Shown here piece by piece: positions 17,443 through 26,486 of a stretch of DNA of 64,000 nt (the first letter of the stretch is position 1; every line of letters begins with the position of its first letter). This DNA comes from Micromonospora vinacea. GTDB lineage: Bacteria; Actinomycetota; Actinomycetes; Mycobacteriales; Micromonosporaceae. A program made the translations under genes and the position numbers. Below the pieces are notes generated by a model. The model ran no database searches, was not told where the DNA came from, and saw nothing but the letters and a program-made list of their open reading frames with translations. The stretch is taken from NCBI RefSeq assembly GCF_015751785.1, contig NZ_JADOTY010000001.1:4588001-4652000 (forward strand), given 5' to 3'.

Positions 17443-18591
17443 ATGAACCATCAGGCAGCAACCACGAACCTGCTGGAGTTCCAGCCGACCGAAATCACGC
17501 CGTCGACTCTGACCTACACGCTGGAGGACCGTTCGGAAACCTTCGCGAAGTCGGTCGCGGACCTCAACGCCAAGATCCCGAACGTGCATCTGGTCGATGT
17601 CATCCGCGACGTGAACCATAGTGCGAAGGCCTCGTGCGGCAAGCCGCCGACCCCGGACTCGGTGCAGTTCTGTTGGAACGACGAGGACAACGAAGGCACC
17701 ACGTGGATCCCGCAAGGGCTCACCGGTTCCTGGGACGCCGACGATGACGGCCGGTTCGGCGAGCATCACGTCATCGCGGCGACCTGGTACGACGCCGAGG
17801 GCCTCGACGGCACCAACCGGGGCAGCCGGATCACGTTCGTCAACTACGACGACCCGGACAAGCCCGAGTACCGGCACGTCCTGCTTGTCGTTCCGGACCG
17901 CAAGGGCAGTTTCCACGCCGCGGTGTCGCACGCCGGCGGTGTCGCCTGGGCCGGCTACCGGCTCTACGTCGCCGATACCAATGCGATCCGCCTGTTCGAC
18001 CTGCACAACATCTGGCGCACAATTCCCGACCGTTCGCACAAGCGGATCGGGATGATCGGCGGAAAGGCGTACGCGGCAGACTACCGCTACGCGATCCCGC
18101 AGGTCGGCTACTACACGCCGCAACCGGACCCGACGCGGTTGCCGCTGCGCATTTCCTCGATCAGCCTCGACCGCAGCAGTTCGCCGAACTCGCTCGTCAC
18201 CGCGGAGTACAAGGAGGACCGCGACGGGGTCCACTCGCCGAAACCCGCCGACGCGCGGATCGTCCGGTGGAACCTCGACGGTAAGGGCAAACTCGCGGCG
18301 TCCGATGGCCTGGTCAGCTCCGATGCGGTGTACGTGACGTCACGGGCGAACGTCAACGGCGCGATCACACACCGAGACGAGTTCGTGCTGACCAGCAGCG
18401 AGTTCGACCGCAAGCCCGCCTGGATCCACCGCGCCACCGTGGGCACCTCGCGGCAGTACACCAGCGTCGCAGCGGGAGGACCCGAGGACCTGACCTACCA
18501 GCCGCAGGGCAAGCGGATGTGGACACTCACCGAGTACAACGGGCAGCGCAGCGTGTTCGGCATCCCACTGTCGTCGATCGGCGACGCCTGA
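17443..18591 (+). CDS. Conserved hypothetical protein, possible propeller
   Basis: Starts at 17443 after AAGGGAGGG; 382 residues, with no signal peptide or membrane segment. The sequence alternates beta-rich stretches (HVLLVVPDRKGSFHAAV, GYRLYVADTNAIRLFDL, ARIVRWNLDGKGKLAAS, DEFVLTSSEFDRKPAWIH, GGPEDLTYQPQGKRMWTL). The VADT...RLFDL and EDLTYQP...LWTL patterns are like propeller blades of secreted actinobacterial proteins. Two cysteines in SCGKPPTPDSVQFCWND could form a disulfide, which would fit export by an unseen route. I do not recognise a characterised family. Confidence 0.7.
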   Translation: MNHQAATTNLLEFQPTEITPSTLTYTLEDRSETFAKSVADLNAKIPNVHLVDVIRDVNHSAKASCGKPPTPDSVQFCWNDEDNEGTTWIPQGLTGSWDADDDGRFGEHHVIAATWYDAEGLDGTNRGSRITFVNYDDPDKPEYRHVLLVVPDRKGSFHAAVSHAGGVAWAGYRLYVADTNAIRLFDLHNIWRTIPDRSHKRIGMIGGKAYAADYRYAIPQVGYYTPQPDPTRLPLRISSISLDRSSSPNSLVTAEYKEDRDGVHSPKPADARIVRWNLDGKGKLAASDGLVSSDAVYVTSRANVNGAITHRDEFVLTSSEFDRKPAWIHRATVGTSRQYTSVAAGGPEDLTYQPQGKRMWTLTEYNGQRSVFGIPLSSIGDA

Positions 18592-18610
18592 CCGCGTAGC
18601 CCAGTGCGCG

Positions 18611-18649
18611 CCGGACTCGCGCGGGCAAGCCACCACCCGCGCGAGCCGG
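18611..18649 (+). terminator. Intrinsic-type terminator after the 17443 gene
   Basis: CTCGCGCGGG at 18616-18625 pairs perfectly with CCCGCGCGAG at 18636-18645 around a ten-base loop. It is extended by CCGG/CCGG with one bulged A. It starts 20 bases after the stop codon. Confidence 0.75.
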
Positions 18650-18739
18650 TGCGGTGCCGAGAGACCAGGCAGCCGACTTGCACTCACGTCGGCGGCGCGA
18701 CGCGCACGCTGATCGACGCTCCGGACTGGCGGACCGTAA

Positions 18740-18927
18740 TCCAGCATCGCCCTATGCCCCGGACCTCAGGCCGACCGAACGCGTCTGGGGACTCGCGAAA
18801 CGAGGCTTGGCCAATTCCGACGTACGCGGCGTCGACCACCTCGCCGGGGCCCTTGCGCACCGGCTGCGGGCCATCCAATGTCGGCCGACCCGTTCGCGGG
18901 TTCCTCGGCCAGACCGGAATGACGCTC
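18740..18927 (+). pseudogene. IS630-family transposase, 3' remnant
   Basis: The frame reads SPYAPDLRPTERVWGLAKRG, then LANSDVRGVDHLAGALAHRLRAIQ. This is the end of an IS630-type DDE transposase including the final glutamate motif (N/RPxExxW). Upstream catalytic aspartates are absent and no start codon or terminal repeat is evident. It was left stranded between the 17443 gene and the NmrA gene. Confidence 0.8.
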
Positions 18928-19012
18928 GACCCGGAACCGCCATGATCAATCAAGCCTCAACCGTTCGACCTCTGTAGCGTGGTCAGCGGTTACCGACGCT
19001 GAGGAGGGCCCT

Positions 19013-19882
19013 GTGCGGATCGCCGTCACCACTCCGAACGGCAACGTTGGACGCCACGTGGTTGCCATGCTGATCCGAGCCGGCGTACGGCCGCTGGTGC
19101 TCGCCCGCCACCCGGACCGGCTGCCGCCGTCAGTGCGAGCCGAAGCCGACGTGGCGGCCGTCGACCTGTACGACGCGGACGGCGTGGTCGCCGCGACTCG
19201 GGGCGTGGACGCCCTCTACTGGGTCGACCCGACCACAGACAGTGAGGACCCGCTCGGCGACTATGCCCGGGCCACCACCGCCGTGGTTCGCGCGGTCACC
19301 GAGAACCAGCTCCGCCGGACCGTGTTCCAGAGCAGCGTCGGTGCCGAGCGCCGGCACGGGGCCGGAGAGATAGACGGCCTCGCCGCGACCGAGGTCGCCC
19401 TGGACGCCACCGGCACCACCGTCGCACACCTACGCTGCGGATTCTTCTTCACAAACCTCCTGCTTCAACTCGACGCGATCCGCGGCGGACGAATCCCGAT
19501 CATCCTGCCCGTCGATCAGCCAATGGCGTGGGTAGCTCCACGCGACATCGCCGAGGTCGCTGTCACCCGACTGCTGTCGCCGGCATGGTCCGGCCGCGTC
19601 GTGCAAGCTGTACACGGACCTACCGAACTCACCTGGGCACAAGCGGCCGAGATCGTCAGCGCGGCCACCGGGCAACCGTGCACCGCCGACCGAAATTCCG
19701 ACGAAACCATGCGCGAGAACCTGCGTGCCAGCGGGATGACGGCAGGCCTCACCGACGCCGTGATAGGAATGTCCAGCGGTCTGCGCGACGATTTCGTCCC
19801 CGAACAACCGCGCACCATACGAACCACGACACCCACCACCCTCGCCGCCTGGGCATACAACGTCCTGCGCACCCAACTGTGA
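19013..19882 (+). CDS. NmrA/SDR-a-type NAD(P)-binding protein
   Basis: The GTG start at 19013 follows GAGGAGGG by four bases; 289 residues. The N terminus has the Rossmann motif TTPNGNVGRHVVAMLIRAG (GxxGxxG variant TPNGNVG). Later come VDALYWVDPTT, RRTVFQSSVGAERRHGAGEI, LRCGFFFTNLL and AWVAPRDIAEVAV, the usual track of NmrA-like and NAD(P)H:quinone-reductase-like atypical SDRs. The catalytic YxxxK is missing, as in redox-sensing members. Substrate unknown. It is monocistronic. Confidence 0.8.
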   Translation: MRIAVTTPNGNVGRHVVAMLIRAGVRPLVLARHPDRLPPSVRAEADVAAVDLYDADGVVAATRGVDALYWVDPTTDSEDPLGDYARATTAVVRAVTENQLRRTVFQSSVGAERRHGAGEIDGLAATEVALDATGTTVAHLRCGFFFTNLLLQLDAIRGGRIPIILPVDQPMAWVAPRDIAEVAVTRLLSPAWSGRVVQAVHGPTELTWAQAAEIVSAATGQPCTADRNSDETMRENLRASGMTAGLTDAVIGMSSGLRDDFVPEQPRTIRTTTPTTLAAWAYNVLRTQL

Positions 19883-19885
19883 TAG

Positions 19886-19911
19886 GCCTGCGTGGCGGCA
19901 CTGCCGCAGGC
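19886..19911 (+). terminator. Weak hairpin after NmrA-like gene
   Basis: GCCTGCG at 19886-19892 pairs with CGCAGGC at 19905-19911 around 12 bases, beginning four bases after the stop. Confidence 0.4.
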
Positions 19912-20092
19912 GTACCCCGGCTACCTCCCGACGCCGCACACCGGCGGCCCGGACATTGTTCAGCCGGCCGCCAGGCGATGAGACTGCTATCACGAGACCA
20001 CCCGCAACTGTCGATTACCGCGCACTCGACAATGCGCGGGTCACCGCTGCTCATGGCCGCATGGTCGTCGACCGGGGGTCGAAGCACGTACG

Positions 20093-21022
20093 TCAGGCGC
20101 TGATCGGCGGAAGCTGTCCGTGGGGGAGGTCGGGCGGGCTGTTCAGCTCGGCCAGGAGGGCGTCCACCGCGGGCCGTTGCGGTGTGCCGCCGAGGGCACG
20201 GGTGACCGCGAAGATGCGTCGCTCGATGGTCGGCTCGACCAGTGGCTCTACGTGCACCCCGGGTGGCACGTGGCGTAGCGCCAGCTCCGGCACGAGCGCG
20301 GCGCCCAGCCCGGCCGCGACGAGGTCCAGCGTGAGCGCGAAGTCGACGGCACGGTGCCGGATGTCCGGCTCGAAGCCGGCGAGCCGGCAAGCGTGCAATG
20401 TGGACCGAAGGCACGGCGTGTGTTCGGCGCTGGCGATCCATGGCATGTCACGCAGCTCGCTCAGCCGGCCGGTGCGACGGCGCCATTCGACCGGGGTGAT
20501 CAGGTGCATCGGGTCGGTGGTGACCGGATGTCGGTCCAGGTCGTCGACCAGTGGCACGGGCACGTGGTCGTACTCCTGCAGCACCGCTACGTCGAGGGTG
20601 CCGGAGCGCAGGTCGAGGCGGCTCTGCTGGTCTTCGGCCTCGATCACCCGCACGTCCAGCTCCGGGTGTTTCGCCCGCAGGCGGGCGGCGGCGGGTGCCA
20701 CCAGCGCGCCGGCTGCGGACGCGAACGCGCCGACCCGCACCGTACCGCTGACGCCGTGGCGAAGCGCGGCGAGTCCGGCCACCGCCTGCTCCACCGCGCC
20801 CAGCACGTCCTTCGCGTGGCTGGCCAGAACCTGGCCGGCCGGGGTGAGGACGATTCCGCGCCCGGCCCGCTCGACAAGCTCGTGCCCGGCCTCTCGGGAC
20901 AGCTGGACGAGCTGCTGGGAGACCGCCGACGGAGTGACGTGCAGCGCTGCGGCAGCGGCGGTGACGCTGCCGCGCAGCGCGACCTCGTGCAGCACGCGGA
21001 GCCGGCGTACGTCAAGATTCAT
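20093..21022 (-). CDS. LysR-family transcriptional regulator
   Basis: 309 residues from the ATG at 21022. The winged helix-turn-helix is at residues 1-60 (LRVLHEVALRGSVTAAAAALHVTPSAVSQQLVQL), with AGRGIVLTPAGQVL as the wing. A linker helix and a periplasmic-binding-like effector domain follow (GTVRVGAFASAAGALVAPAA, LDVAVLQEYD, AAGLGAALVPELAL). It sits head-to-head with an EamA exporter gene, 72 bases apart. This is the classic arrangement of an LTTR controlling the divergent transporter in response to its substrate. The effector is unknown. Confidence 0.9.
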   Translation of the reverse strand: MNLDVRRLRVLHEVALRGSVTAAAAALHVTPSAVSQQLVQLSREAGHELVERAGRGIVLTPAGQVLASHAKDVLGAVEQAVAGLAALRHGVSGTVRVGAFASAAGALVAPAAARLRAKHPELDVRVIEAEDQQSRLDLRSGTLDVAVLQEYDHVPVPLVDDLDRHPVTTDPMHLITPVEWRRRTGRLSELRDMPWIASAEHTPCLRSTLHACRLAGFEPDIRHRAVDFALTLDLVAAGLGAALVPELALRHVPPGVHVEPLVEPTIERRIFAVTRALGGTPQRPAVDALLAELNSPPDLPHGQLPPISA

Positions 21023-21094
21023 GTAGCCACGCTACAGCAACAATGAAGAACGTTGAACTGGTCCTTAAGCGTTGCCTCGGGCAGCGTAGCCGGC
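21023..21094. promoter_or_regulatory. LysR-EamA divergent promoter interval
   Basis: A 72-base interval serves both starts. It contains GCAAC at 21038-21042 matched by GTTGC further on, plus AACGTT; any of these could seed an LTTR box. No box can be assigned firmly without comparison to orthologues. Confidence 0.4.
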
Positions 21095-22048
21095 ATGAAA
21101 GCATCACACCGACTTCTCGCCCTGCTCGTCGCCGCTATCTGGGGCGTCAACTTCGTCGCCATCGAGCTGGGCCTGCGCGACCTGCCGCCGCTCGTGCTGA
21201 CCGCGCTGCGCTTCGTCGCGGCGGCGGTGCCGCTGGTCTTCCTGGTGCCGCGCCCCAGCGCCCGGCTCCGCTACGTGGTCGCCTACGGCCTGGTGCTCGG
21301 CGTCCTGAAGTTCGGCGCGCTGTTCACGGCGCTTGCGGCTGGCATGTCGGCCGGTCTGGCCTCGCTGGTGCTGCAGGCACAGGCCCTGATGTCGGTGCTG
21401 CTGGCGGCGGCGGTGCTGGGCGAGCGGCCGGCGCGGGCGCAGGTGGCCGGCGTGCTGGTCGGATCGGTCGGGATCGGCTTGCTGGCGATCGGCAGCGGCG
21501 GCCACGCCACGGTGATCGGTTTCGTGCTGACTCTGTTCGCGGCGGCCAGCTGGGCCACGGCGAACCTGGTCATGCGGGCCAGCGGCGAGACGCGGCCGCT
21601 CTCGCTGCTGGTCTGGTCGAGCCTGGTGCCGCCGTTGCCGTTGCTCGGCCTGGCCGGCGTGGTCGACGGGGGACAGGCGGTGCTGGATGCGATCACCGGC
21701 CTGTCGTGGCGCGGGCTGCTAGCAGTGGCGTACGTCGCGTACGTGTCGACACTCGTCGGCTTCGGGATCTGGAACCGGCTGATCGCCCAGTATTCGGTCG
21801 CGCGGGTGGCGCCGTTCAGCCTCCTGGTGCCGGTCTTCGGGCTCAGCGCGGCGTGGCTACTGCTCGACGAGCCCGTCGGCGCGACCGAGCTTGCCGCGGC
21901 CGCCATCATCCTCGCCGGGCTGGCGCTGGTGGTCCGGCGCTCCACAGCGGACGGCAAGAACACCACGGCCGCGAGCGAGGGCCGCAAGCCCCGAGTACGT
22001 CCCGGCCGCGGCCGCCTAATCCGCAGCTACGACACCTCCGCGCGCTGA
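21095..22048 (+). CDS. EamA/DMT-superfamily exporter
   Basis: I place the start at the ATG 21095 (MKASHRLLALLVAAIWGVNF), the first residue run matching the family; an upstream in-frame ATG at 21053 would add a non-family leader. The 317-residue protein has ten predicted membrane helices in two EamA repeats (~8-135 and ~148-280). The repeats carry the signatures AAIWGVNFVAIELGL and AAASWATANLVMR. A 35-residue basic tail follows. Family members export amino acids, purines or small toxic metabolites. Regulation by the divergent LysR protein is likely. Confidence 0.85.
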   Translation: MKASHRLLALLVAAIWGVNFVAIELGLRDLPPLVLTALRFVAAAVPLVFLVPRPSARLRYVVAYGLVLGVLKFGALFTALAAGMSAGLASLVLQAQALMSVLLAAAVLGERPARAQVAGVLVGSVGIGLLAIGSGGHATVIGFVLTLFAAASWATANLVMRASGETRPLSLLVWSSLVPPLPLLGLAGVVDGGQAVLDAITGLSWRGLLAVAYVAYVSTLVGFGIWNRLIAQYSVARVAPFSLLVPVFGLSAAWLLLDEPVGATELAAAAIILAGLALVVRRSTADGKNTTAASEGRKPRVRPGRGRLIRSYDTSAR

Positions 22049-22192
22049 TCGGGATCCCGATGCCGGCTCACCGACCGCCGGCATCAACGCGCACGTTTGT
22101 CGTCGTCACGGCGGACTCTGGAACGCCGCGCGGTCCGGGCGACCCTGCATAATCCGATCGTGGAACTCCATACCGGCTGTTAGCGTCGCGGC

Positions 22193-22732
22193 ATGTTCGC
22201 CACCGACCGGGTCCGACTGCGTCCGCCCACGCCCGACGACGCGCCGAACATGTTCCTTCTGTACGGTGATCCCGAGCTGCACCTGATCACAGACGGCGAG
22301 CCATTCCTGCCGCGTCACGTCGGCCAGATTCGGGCCCGGCTGGAGAAGCAGGTCACCGAGCCGCCCGACGGCCAGACGATGGTTTCGCTGCTGGCCGAAA
22401 CCGTGGCCGACGGCGTTTTCCTCGGTGGCGGCACGTTGTGGGGGATCAACGCGTTCAATCAGTACGCCCACCTCGGCATCTCCCTGCTGCCCGAGGCGCG
22501 CGGCCAGGGGTATGGGACCGAGGTGATCCGGCTGCTCTGCCGGTACGGCTTCCGCAACCGCAACCTACGCCGCCTGGAATTGGAGACGCTGGCCAGCAAT
22601 ACGGCCATGAGGCGGACCGCGGAGACGTGCGGCTTCACGCACGAAGGCACCCAGCGGGAGCGCGAGTACGACGGCGATGGCTTCGTGGATATGGTGATCT
22701 ACGGTCTGCTCCGGCGAGACTGGACGCCGTAG
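22193..22732 (+). CDS. GNAT acetyltransferase, RimJ/RimL type
   Basis: 179 residues beginning TDRVRLRPPTPDDAPNMF, the usual strand-helix opening. The acetyl-CoA loop reads LLPEARGQGYGTEVIRLLCRYGF (R/Q-x-x-G-x-G/A: RGQGYG). The later strands LRRLELETLASNTAMRRTAETCGF and TQREREYDGDGFVDMVIYGLL are typical of the RimJ/RimL branch that acetylates protein N termini or small amines. Substrate undetermined. It is transcribed alone. Confidence 0.85.
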   Translation: MFATDRVRLRPPTPDDAPNMFLLYGDPELHLITDGEPFLPRHVGQIRARLEKQVTEPPDGQTMVSLLAETVADGVFLGGGTLWGINAFNQYAHLGISLLPEARGQGYGTEVIRLLCRYGFRNRNLRRLELETLASNTAMRRTAETCGFTHEGTQREREYDGDGFVDMVIYGLLRRDWTP

Positions 22733-23059
22733 CCGGCCGGTTCGGCGTCTCTCCCGATGCCGGAAAGCCTCGCGGTCGGCATCGCGCTGGTGCCACGTCG
22801 AGCAAGGCGAAGGGTTTTCGGCTCGATGTATACGGATCGGCCGCTGGTCGTGCGCACAGGCAGACGACGAGCCGTCACCTTCGGTGCTCGGTGCCCCGAG
22901 GTACAGGCGTCCGGATCTGTCGATGACAGTGCGTCGGAGAGTGCCAACAAGCCCGGCCCTGCTCCACTGCCAGTTGATCGCGGGCGGGACGGTGCGCTAC
23001 TACTGCCGATGAGTCGGGTGCGCGAGCAGTCGTCGGCGGCCCGATGCAGGCGCGGCTGA
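22733..23059. other. 327-bp gap between convergent genes, nothing recognised
   Basis: No terminator-grade hairpin, ribosome site or coding signal stands out here. Confidence 0.4.
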
Positions 23060-23749
23060 TCATTTGCGAGGTGCTGGCAGCACCGACACTTCGGGTAGGT
23101 ATGCGTCGTCGCGCAGGTCGAGGGCGGTCAGCACTACCGACGCCAGCGTCTCTGGCCGGATGCAGTCGGCTGCATCGAACGGCCGGCCGAACTGTCCCCG
23201 GACCTTGCGAAGCAACTCGGTCGCCGTACCGCCGGGGTAGACGGTGGTCACACGAAGCCCGTGGCGCGCTTCCTCCTCGCGCAGCGAATCGGCCAACTCG
23301 CGCAGCGCAGCCTTGCTTGCCGCGTAGGCTGACCATCGTGGCACCGCGTGCAGCCCGGGCGCGGCGTTGATGAACACGACGTGGCCGTCCGCTCTGCGTA
23401 GCGCGGGCAGCAACGCCCGCGTGATCTCCGCGGCGGCCGCCACGTTGACAGTCAACGTCTCCAGCCACAACGCGTACGGGGTTTCGTCCACGCTGGCGAC
23501 CTCGGCGATGCCGGCGCAATGCACGAGCGCGTCGAGGCGATCCAGTTCGACCAGCGGAGCCGGCAGGTCGACGGGATGTTGAAGGTCGAGCAGCACCGGA
23601 CTGGTCCGCGGTGTCCTCGCGCACAACCGGTCGAGCAACACGTCGTTGCGGCCGGCGGCCGTCACATCGTAACCGCGGTCGGCCGCGGCCCGTACCACTG
23701 CCGCGCCGACGCCACCGGTCGCACCCGTGACCAGCATGGTTCTCGCCAT
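23060..23749 (-). CDS. Short-chain dehydrogenase/reductase
   Basis: Start placed at the ATG 23749, where MARTMLVTGATGGVGAAVVR begins the Rossmann fold; the longer frame adds an unrelated leader. 229 residues. Visible motifs are TGATGGVG (cofactor loop), DALVHCAGIAEV (NAG variant), LTVNVAAAAEITRALLP, then Ser/Tyr/Lys as INAAPGL...YAASKAALRELADSL. The YxxxK is intact (YAASK); the usual catalytic serine position is occupied by NAAPG, so turnover may be altered. It resembles the YdfG/short-SDR family (usual length 230-250). Substrate unknown. Confidence 0.85.
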   Translation of the reverse strand: MARTMLVTGATGGVGAAVVRAAADRGYDVTAAGRNDVLLDRLCARTPRTSPVLLDLQHPVDLPAPLVELDRLDALVHCAGIAEVASVDETPYALWLETLTVNVAAAAEITRALLPALRRADGHVVFINAAPGLHAVPRWSAYAASKAALRELADSLREEEARHGLRVTTVYPGGTATELLRKVRGQFGRPFDAADCIRPETLASVVLTALDLRDDAYLPEVSVLPAPRK

Positions 23750-23959
23750 CTGGTCGATCTTTGCACAGGGGTGCCTGGCACTCCACTCAGGTCGAAGGAG
23801 CCTAGACGCGGAACTGCTCACCCCGGCCGTGGATCAGGCCCGGCTCGACGTGCGATCCTAAGCCCGCTGGCTGTTCCGCCGGCCGGCGAGTCCGCCCGGC
23901 ATGGATCGCATGGACGACACAACAGGAACGGCGCCGGCGAAGCTCGGTACCTTCGCGTG

Positions 23960-24886
23960 ATGCCAGCTCCCAGGCCACGGCGCAGGCGACGCCGAGCCGG
24001 ATCCACGGCTCAGGCGGGCGGCGACGCGCCCAGGACGATGCACGTCCACGCCGCCGGTGACGTGTACGTCGACAGCAGCATCAGCAACAGGAGCAGCGTC
24101 AGCAGCAGTACCGTCAGCTACGGCCCGGATCGGACGAGCGTGGCCGACGACCTGATGCCGGCCGTACTGACGGCGCTCCCGCTGCTGCTGGTGCTGCTCC
24201 TGCTGTCGTTGACCGGTCAGCACGTCCTCCTCCGTTCGATCGTGCAGGAGGGGAACCCGCTCGGCCTGATGGCGCTGCTGCTGCCGCTGTTCCTGCCGAC
24301 CATCGCGGCGTCGCTCGTCTACCTCGCCCGGCAACGCGGCTGGCTGGGCTGGACCCTCCGTGCCACCAACTGGGCGGCGGCCGGCCTCGCCGCCGGCTTC
24401 GCGATCTTCGTTCCGTTGAACTACCTGCTGTTGCAGCTCATCGCCTTCCTGGTGAGTCTCGGGTGGATCTGGGCCCGGCGCCGGCTGGCGCCGCATCGCC
24501 GGGGCATCGCGATCGTCGCGGCCATCGTGCTCGCGGCTCTGGTCGTCGAGGAAGGGCTAGCCGCGTCCGGTTGGCCCCGCTACAGCTTGTCCCGGATCGC
24601 CGTCGGGCGTGTGGTGGACGGTCTGACGCGGATGAACCTCGAAGACGCCGGCACGAAGACGGAACGCTCCGTGCTCGTGGTGAGCGTCAACGACGGCTAC
24701 GCGATCGTCGCCTCGACCGGCTATCCACCCAGGATGGAGAGCATGGCCCCGAGTGAGCTGGCAGGCGGCCGGATCTGCCAGCTCAGGCCCCGGGGGATGC
24801 AACTCAGTCCCTTCCAGTGGATCGGCAGGGTGGTGTCGGCGAACCGTCGGACGCCCCCGGTCGCGGAGTACTGCGTCGACCCCTAG
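23960..24886 (+). CDS. Hypothetical multi-pass membrane protein
   Basis: The ATG at 23960 (or the GTG at 23957) begins MPAPRPRRRRRRAGSTAQ; upstream frame is antisense to the SDR gene. 308 residues. A serine-rich, basic N-terminal tail with HVHAAGDVYVDSSISNRSSVSSS is followed by about five membrane segments (~70-205; e.g. LLLVLLLLSLTG, LLPLFLPTIAASLVYLA). A soluble C-terminal beta-rich domain comes last (ERSVLVVSVNDGYAIVASTGYPPRM). No known family recognised. Confidence 0.65.
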   Translation: MPAPRPRRRRRRAGSTAQAGGDAPRTMHVHAAGDVYVDSSISNRSSVSSSTVSYGPDRTSVADDLMPAVLTALPLLLVLLLLSLTGQHVLLRSIVQEGNPLGLMALLLPLFLPTIAASLVYLARQRGWLGWTLRATNWAAAGLAAGFAIFVPLNYLLLQLIAFLVSLGWIWARRRLAPHRRGIAIVAAIVLAALVVEEGLAASGWPRYSLSRIAVGRVVDGLTRMNLEDAGTKTERSVLVVSVNDGYAIVASTGYPPRMESMAPSELAGGRICQLRPRGMQLSPFQWIGRVVSANRRTPPVAEYCVDP

Positions 24887-24936
24887 TGCGGTGTCCACTA
24901 ACGTTCCCCGGGTGGGCCGGTGGGGTGTTGTGGATC

Positions 24937-24954
24937 CTCGCCCTTGAGGGCGAG
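24937..24954. terminator. Bidirectional hairpin between convergent genes
   Basis: CTCGCCC-TTGA-GGGCGAG forms a 7-bp perfect stem with a tetraloop in the 104-bp gap between stops at 24886 (+) and 24991 (-). It could terminate both. Confidence 0.6.
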
Positions 24955-24990
24955 CGACTCCCCACTGGATGGTGGGCGGGAGGGGCCGCG

Positions 24991-25980
24991 TCACTGCACA
25001 GCCGTGGCCGGGGGATGATCGAATGATTCGGGGCAGCGAAAGGCGTACAGCGAGTAGCCGCGCCCAATTTGCACACCGACGATGTCTGGCGACGCGGTCG
25101 GGTTCTCCTCGGACGGGCGCCAGCTGCAATGCATGCCGTTCCAGTCGCCCGAATCCACGGTGAGAATCAAGGTCATCGTGGTGCCGCAGCCAGCACAGTC
25201 CATCGGGTACGGATCGGTCAGTGACCAGTTCGCGTACCCGCCGACCTTCCATCCCGGCGCCAGCGACAAGTCGCTCTGGTAGTGGGGACGGCTATCGCCT
25301 TGGCCGTCATCCCACTCGTCGAGCCGTTCGCGTAGGTCATCGGGGAACAGATCGGAGTATTGGTACTCGCGGACCTGCTCGGGATGCACCACGCACGGAA
25401 CCGGCAGGTACATGTCGCTGATCACCGGCGGCTCGGGAGGAGCTTCGAGTAGCGGGCCGACGGCGGAACTGTCGCGCCAGTAGAGGAAGACGCGAGGGCT
25501 GTAGTGCCGGTCCGAGTGGTCCACCGGGCACCACAGCACCTGGAGCAGGTCGGTGCCGTCCGGACCGGCGTAGTCCGGGATATCGCGTCGGTACAGTTGC
25601 GCGACCGGGACCAACGGGATGGGGTCCTCGATCAGGTCGTCTAAGTCCAGAGCATCGGCCGCATCGAGCTCGGCCCGCTCCTCCACAGTCAAGAAGTCCC
25701 CGCCCGGCAACGGCTCCCGGGCTTCTGCGGTCGCGAGGATCTCCCGCCTGCGGTGCAGGGCGGCCAGGGTCGTCAGGCCCCATGGCTCGTGCGCCCCGGC
25801 GTCGTCGCAGACCGGCCATACCTCGTCGGCCGGCCACAGTAGCGGTCCGCCGACGGAGCTATCCGTAACGGTCGGAGCGCCAGGTCGGGGATGCAGGCGG
25901 GTAGCCGTGGTGGAATGTTCCCGCAGTTCGGGGAATAACGCGGTGATGTCCAGGGGACGCGGAGGCGTGGTGCGGACCAT
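24991..25980 (-). CDS. DUF1963 (YwqG-like) protein
   Basis: 329 residues from the ATG at 25980. The family mark SSVGGPLLWPADEVWPVCDD is at ~40-60. LLQVLWCPVDH and the C-terminal KVGGYANWSLTDPYPMDCAGCGTTMTLILTVDSGDW are also typical; the latter includes the CAGC pair, which could bind metal. DUF1963 proteins are widespread, soluble and without assigned biochemical function. Some sit near polymorphic toxins as presumed immunity factors, though none is adjacent here. Confidence 0.75.
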   Translation of the reverse strand: MVRTTPPRPLDITALFPELREHSTTATRLHPRPGAPTVTDSSVGGPLLWPADEVWPVCDDAGAHEPWGLTTLAALHRRREILATAEAREPLPGGDFLTVEERAELDAADALDLDDLIEDPIPLVPVAQLYRRDIPDYAGPDGTDLLQVLWCPVDHSDRHYSPRVFLYWRDSSAVGPLLEAPPEPPVISDMYLPVPCVVHPEQVREYQYSDLFPDDLRERLDEWDDGQGDSRPHYQSDLSLAPGWKVGGYANWSLTDPYPMDCAGCGTTMTLILTVDSGDWNGMHCSWRPSEENPTASPDIVGVQIGRGYSLYAFRCPESFDHPPATAVQ

Positions 25981-26027
25981 AGAAGTGAATCTTATGGCCC
26001 TCGTGCTGGTCCTGACTTGCTGAGCAG

Positions 26028-26350
26028 CTACGGTCCCGGCTCAGCCGGATCGTCGGGATTCCGCTGTATCCGCCATGCGCGAAGTGGTGCAAGTCGCGTG
26101 GAGCCCGCCGCCGTGGCCACCGCGTCGCTGATCATGCACCGGTAGACGATGTCGGACAGGCGTCGTTTCAGCGCGCGCATCGCCTCCATCGATGTCTTGC
26201 CGGTGGTCTTCGTCGGGTCGACGTAGGCGCGTCCTTCGGTTGGGGTTGCGTGGTTGGACGGTGGTCATGATGTGCAGCACCCGGTTGCCGGTTGCCGGCG
26301 CGGGAGAGCCGGTGGCGTGTCTGCTCGCCGGAGGACGCGCCGCTCTTCGC
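26028..26350 (-). pseudogene. IS110-family transposase, 3' remnant (frameshifted)
   Basis: On the minus strand the frame ending at the TAG at 26028-26030 reads RAYVDPTKTTGKTSMEAMRALKRRLSDIVYR, the C-terminal helix of IS110-type DEDD transposases. Just upstream another frame gives SGASSGEQTRHRLSRAGNRQ, the preceding family motif (SSGxxxRHRLxRxG). The gene is therefore frameshifted between them. The N-terminal DEDD domain is absent. Inactive. Confidence 0.75.
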
Positions 26351-26432
26351 GGTCGCTCGCTGGGCGTCGCGCAGGCTGACCGTGGGTTGCTTCAGAGGCT
26401 CACCCAGGTGCCCCAGGCCGCACGGACATGCG

Positions 26433-26471
26433 AATCGGCGGTGACCCTCCAGGTGAGGGTCACCGCCGATT
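26433..26471 (-). terminator. Strong terminator of the lipoprotein gene
   Basis: AATCGGCGGTGACCCTC pairs over all 17 bases with its complement at 26455-26471 around the five-base loop CAGGT. It lies 15 bases beyond the stop of the minus-strand gene at 26487. Confidence 0.85.
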
Positions 26472-26486
26472 GCGTGGTCGAACCGG

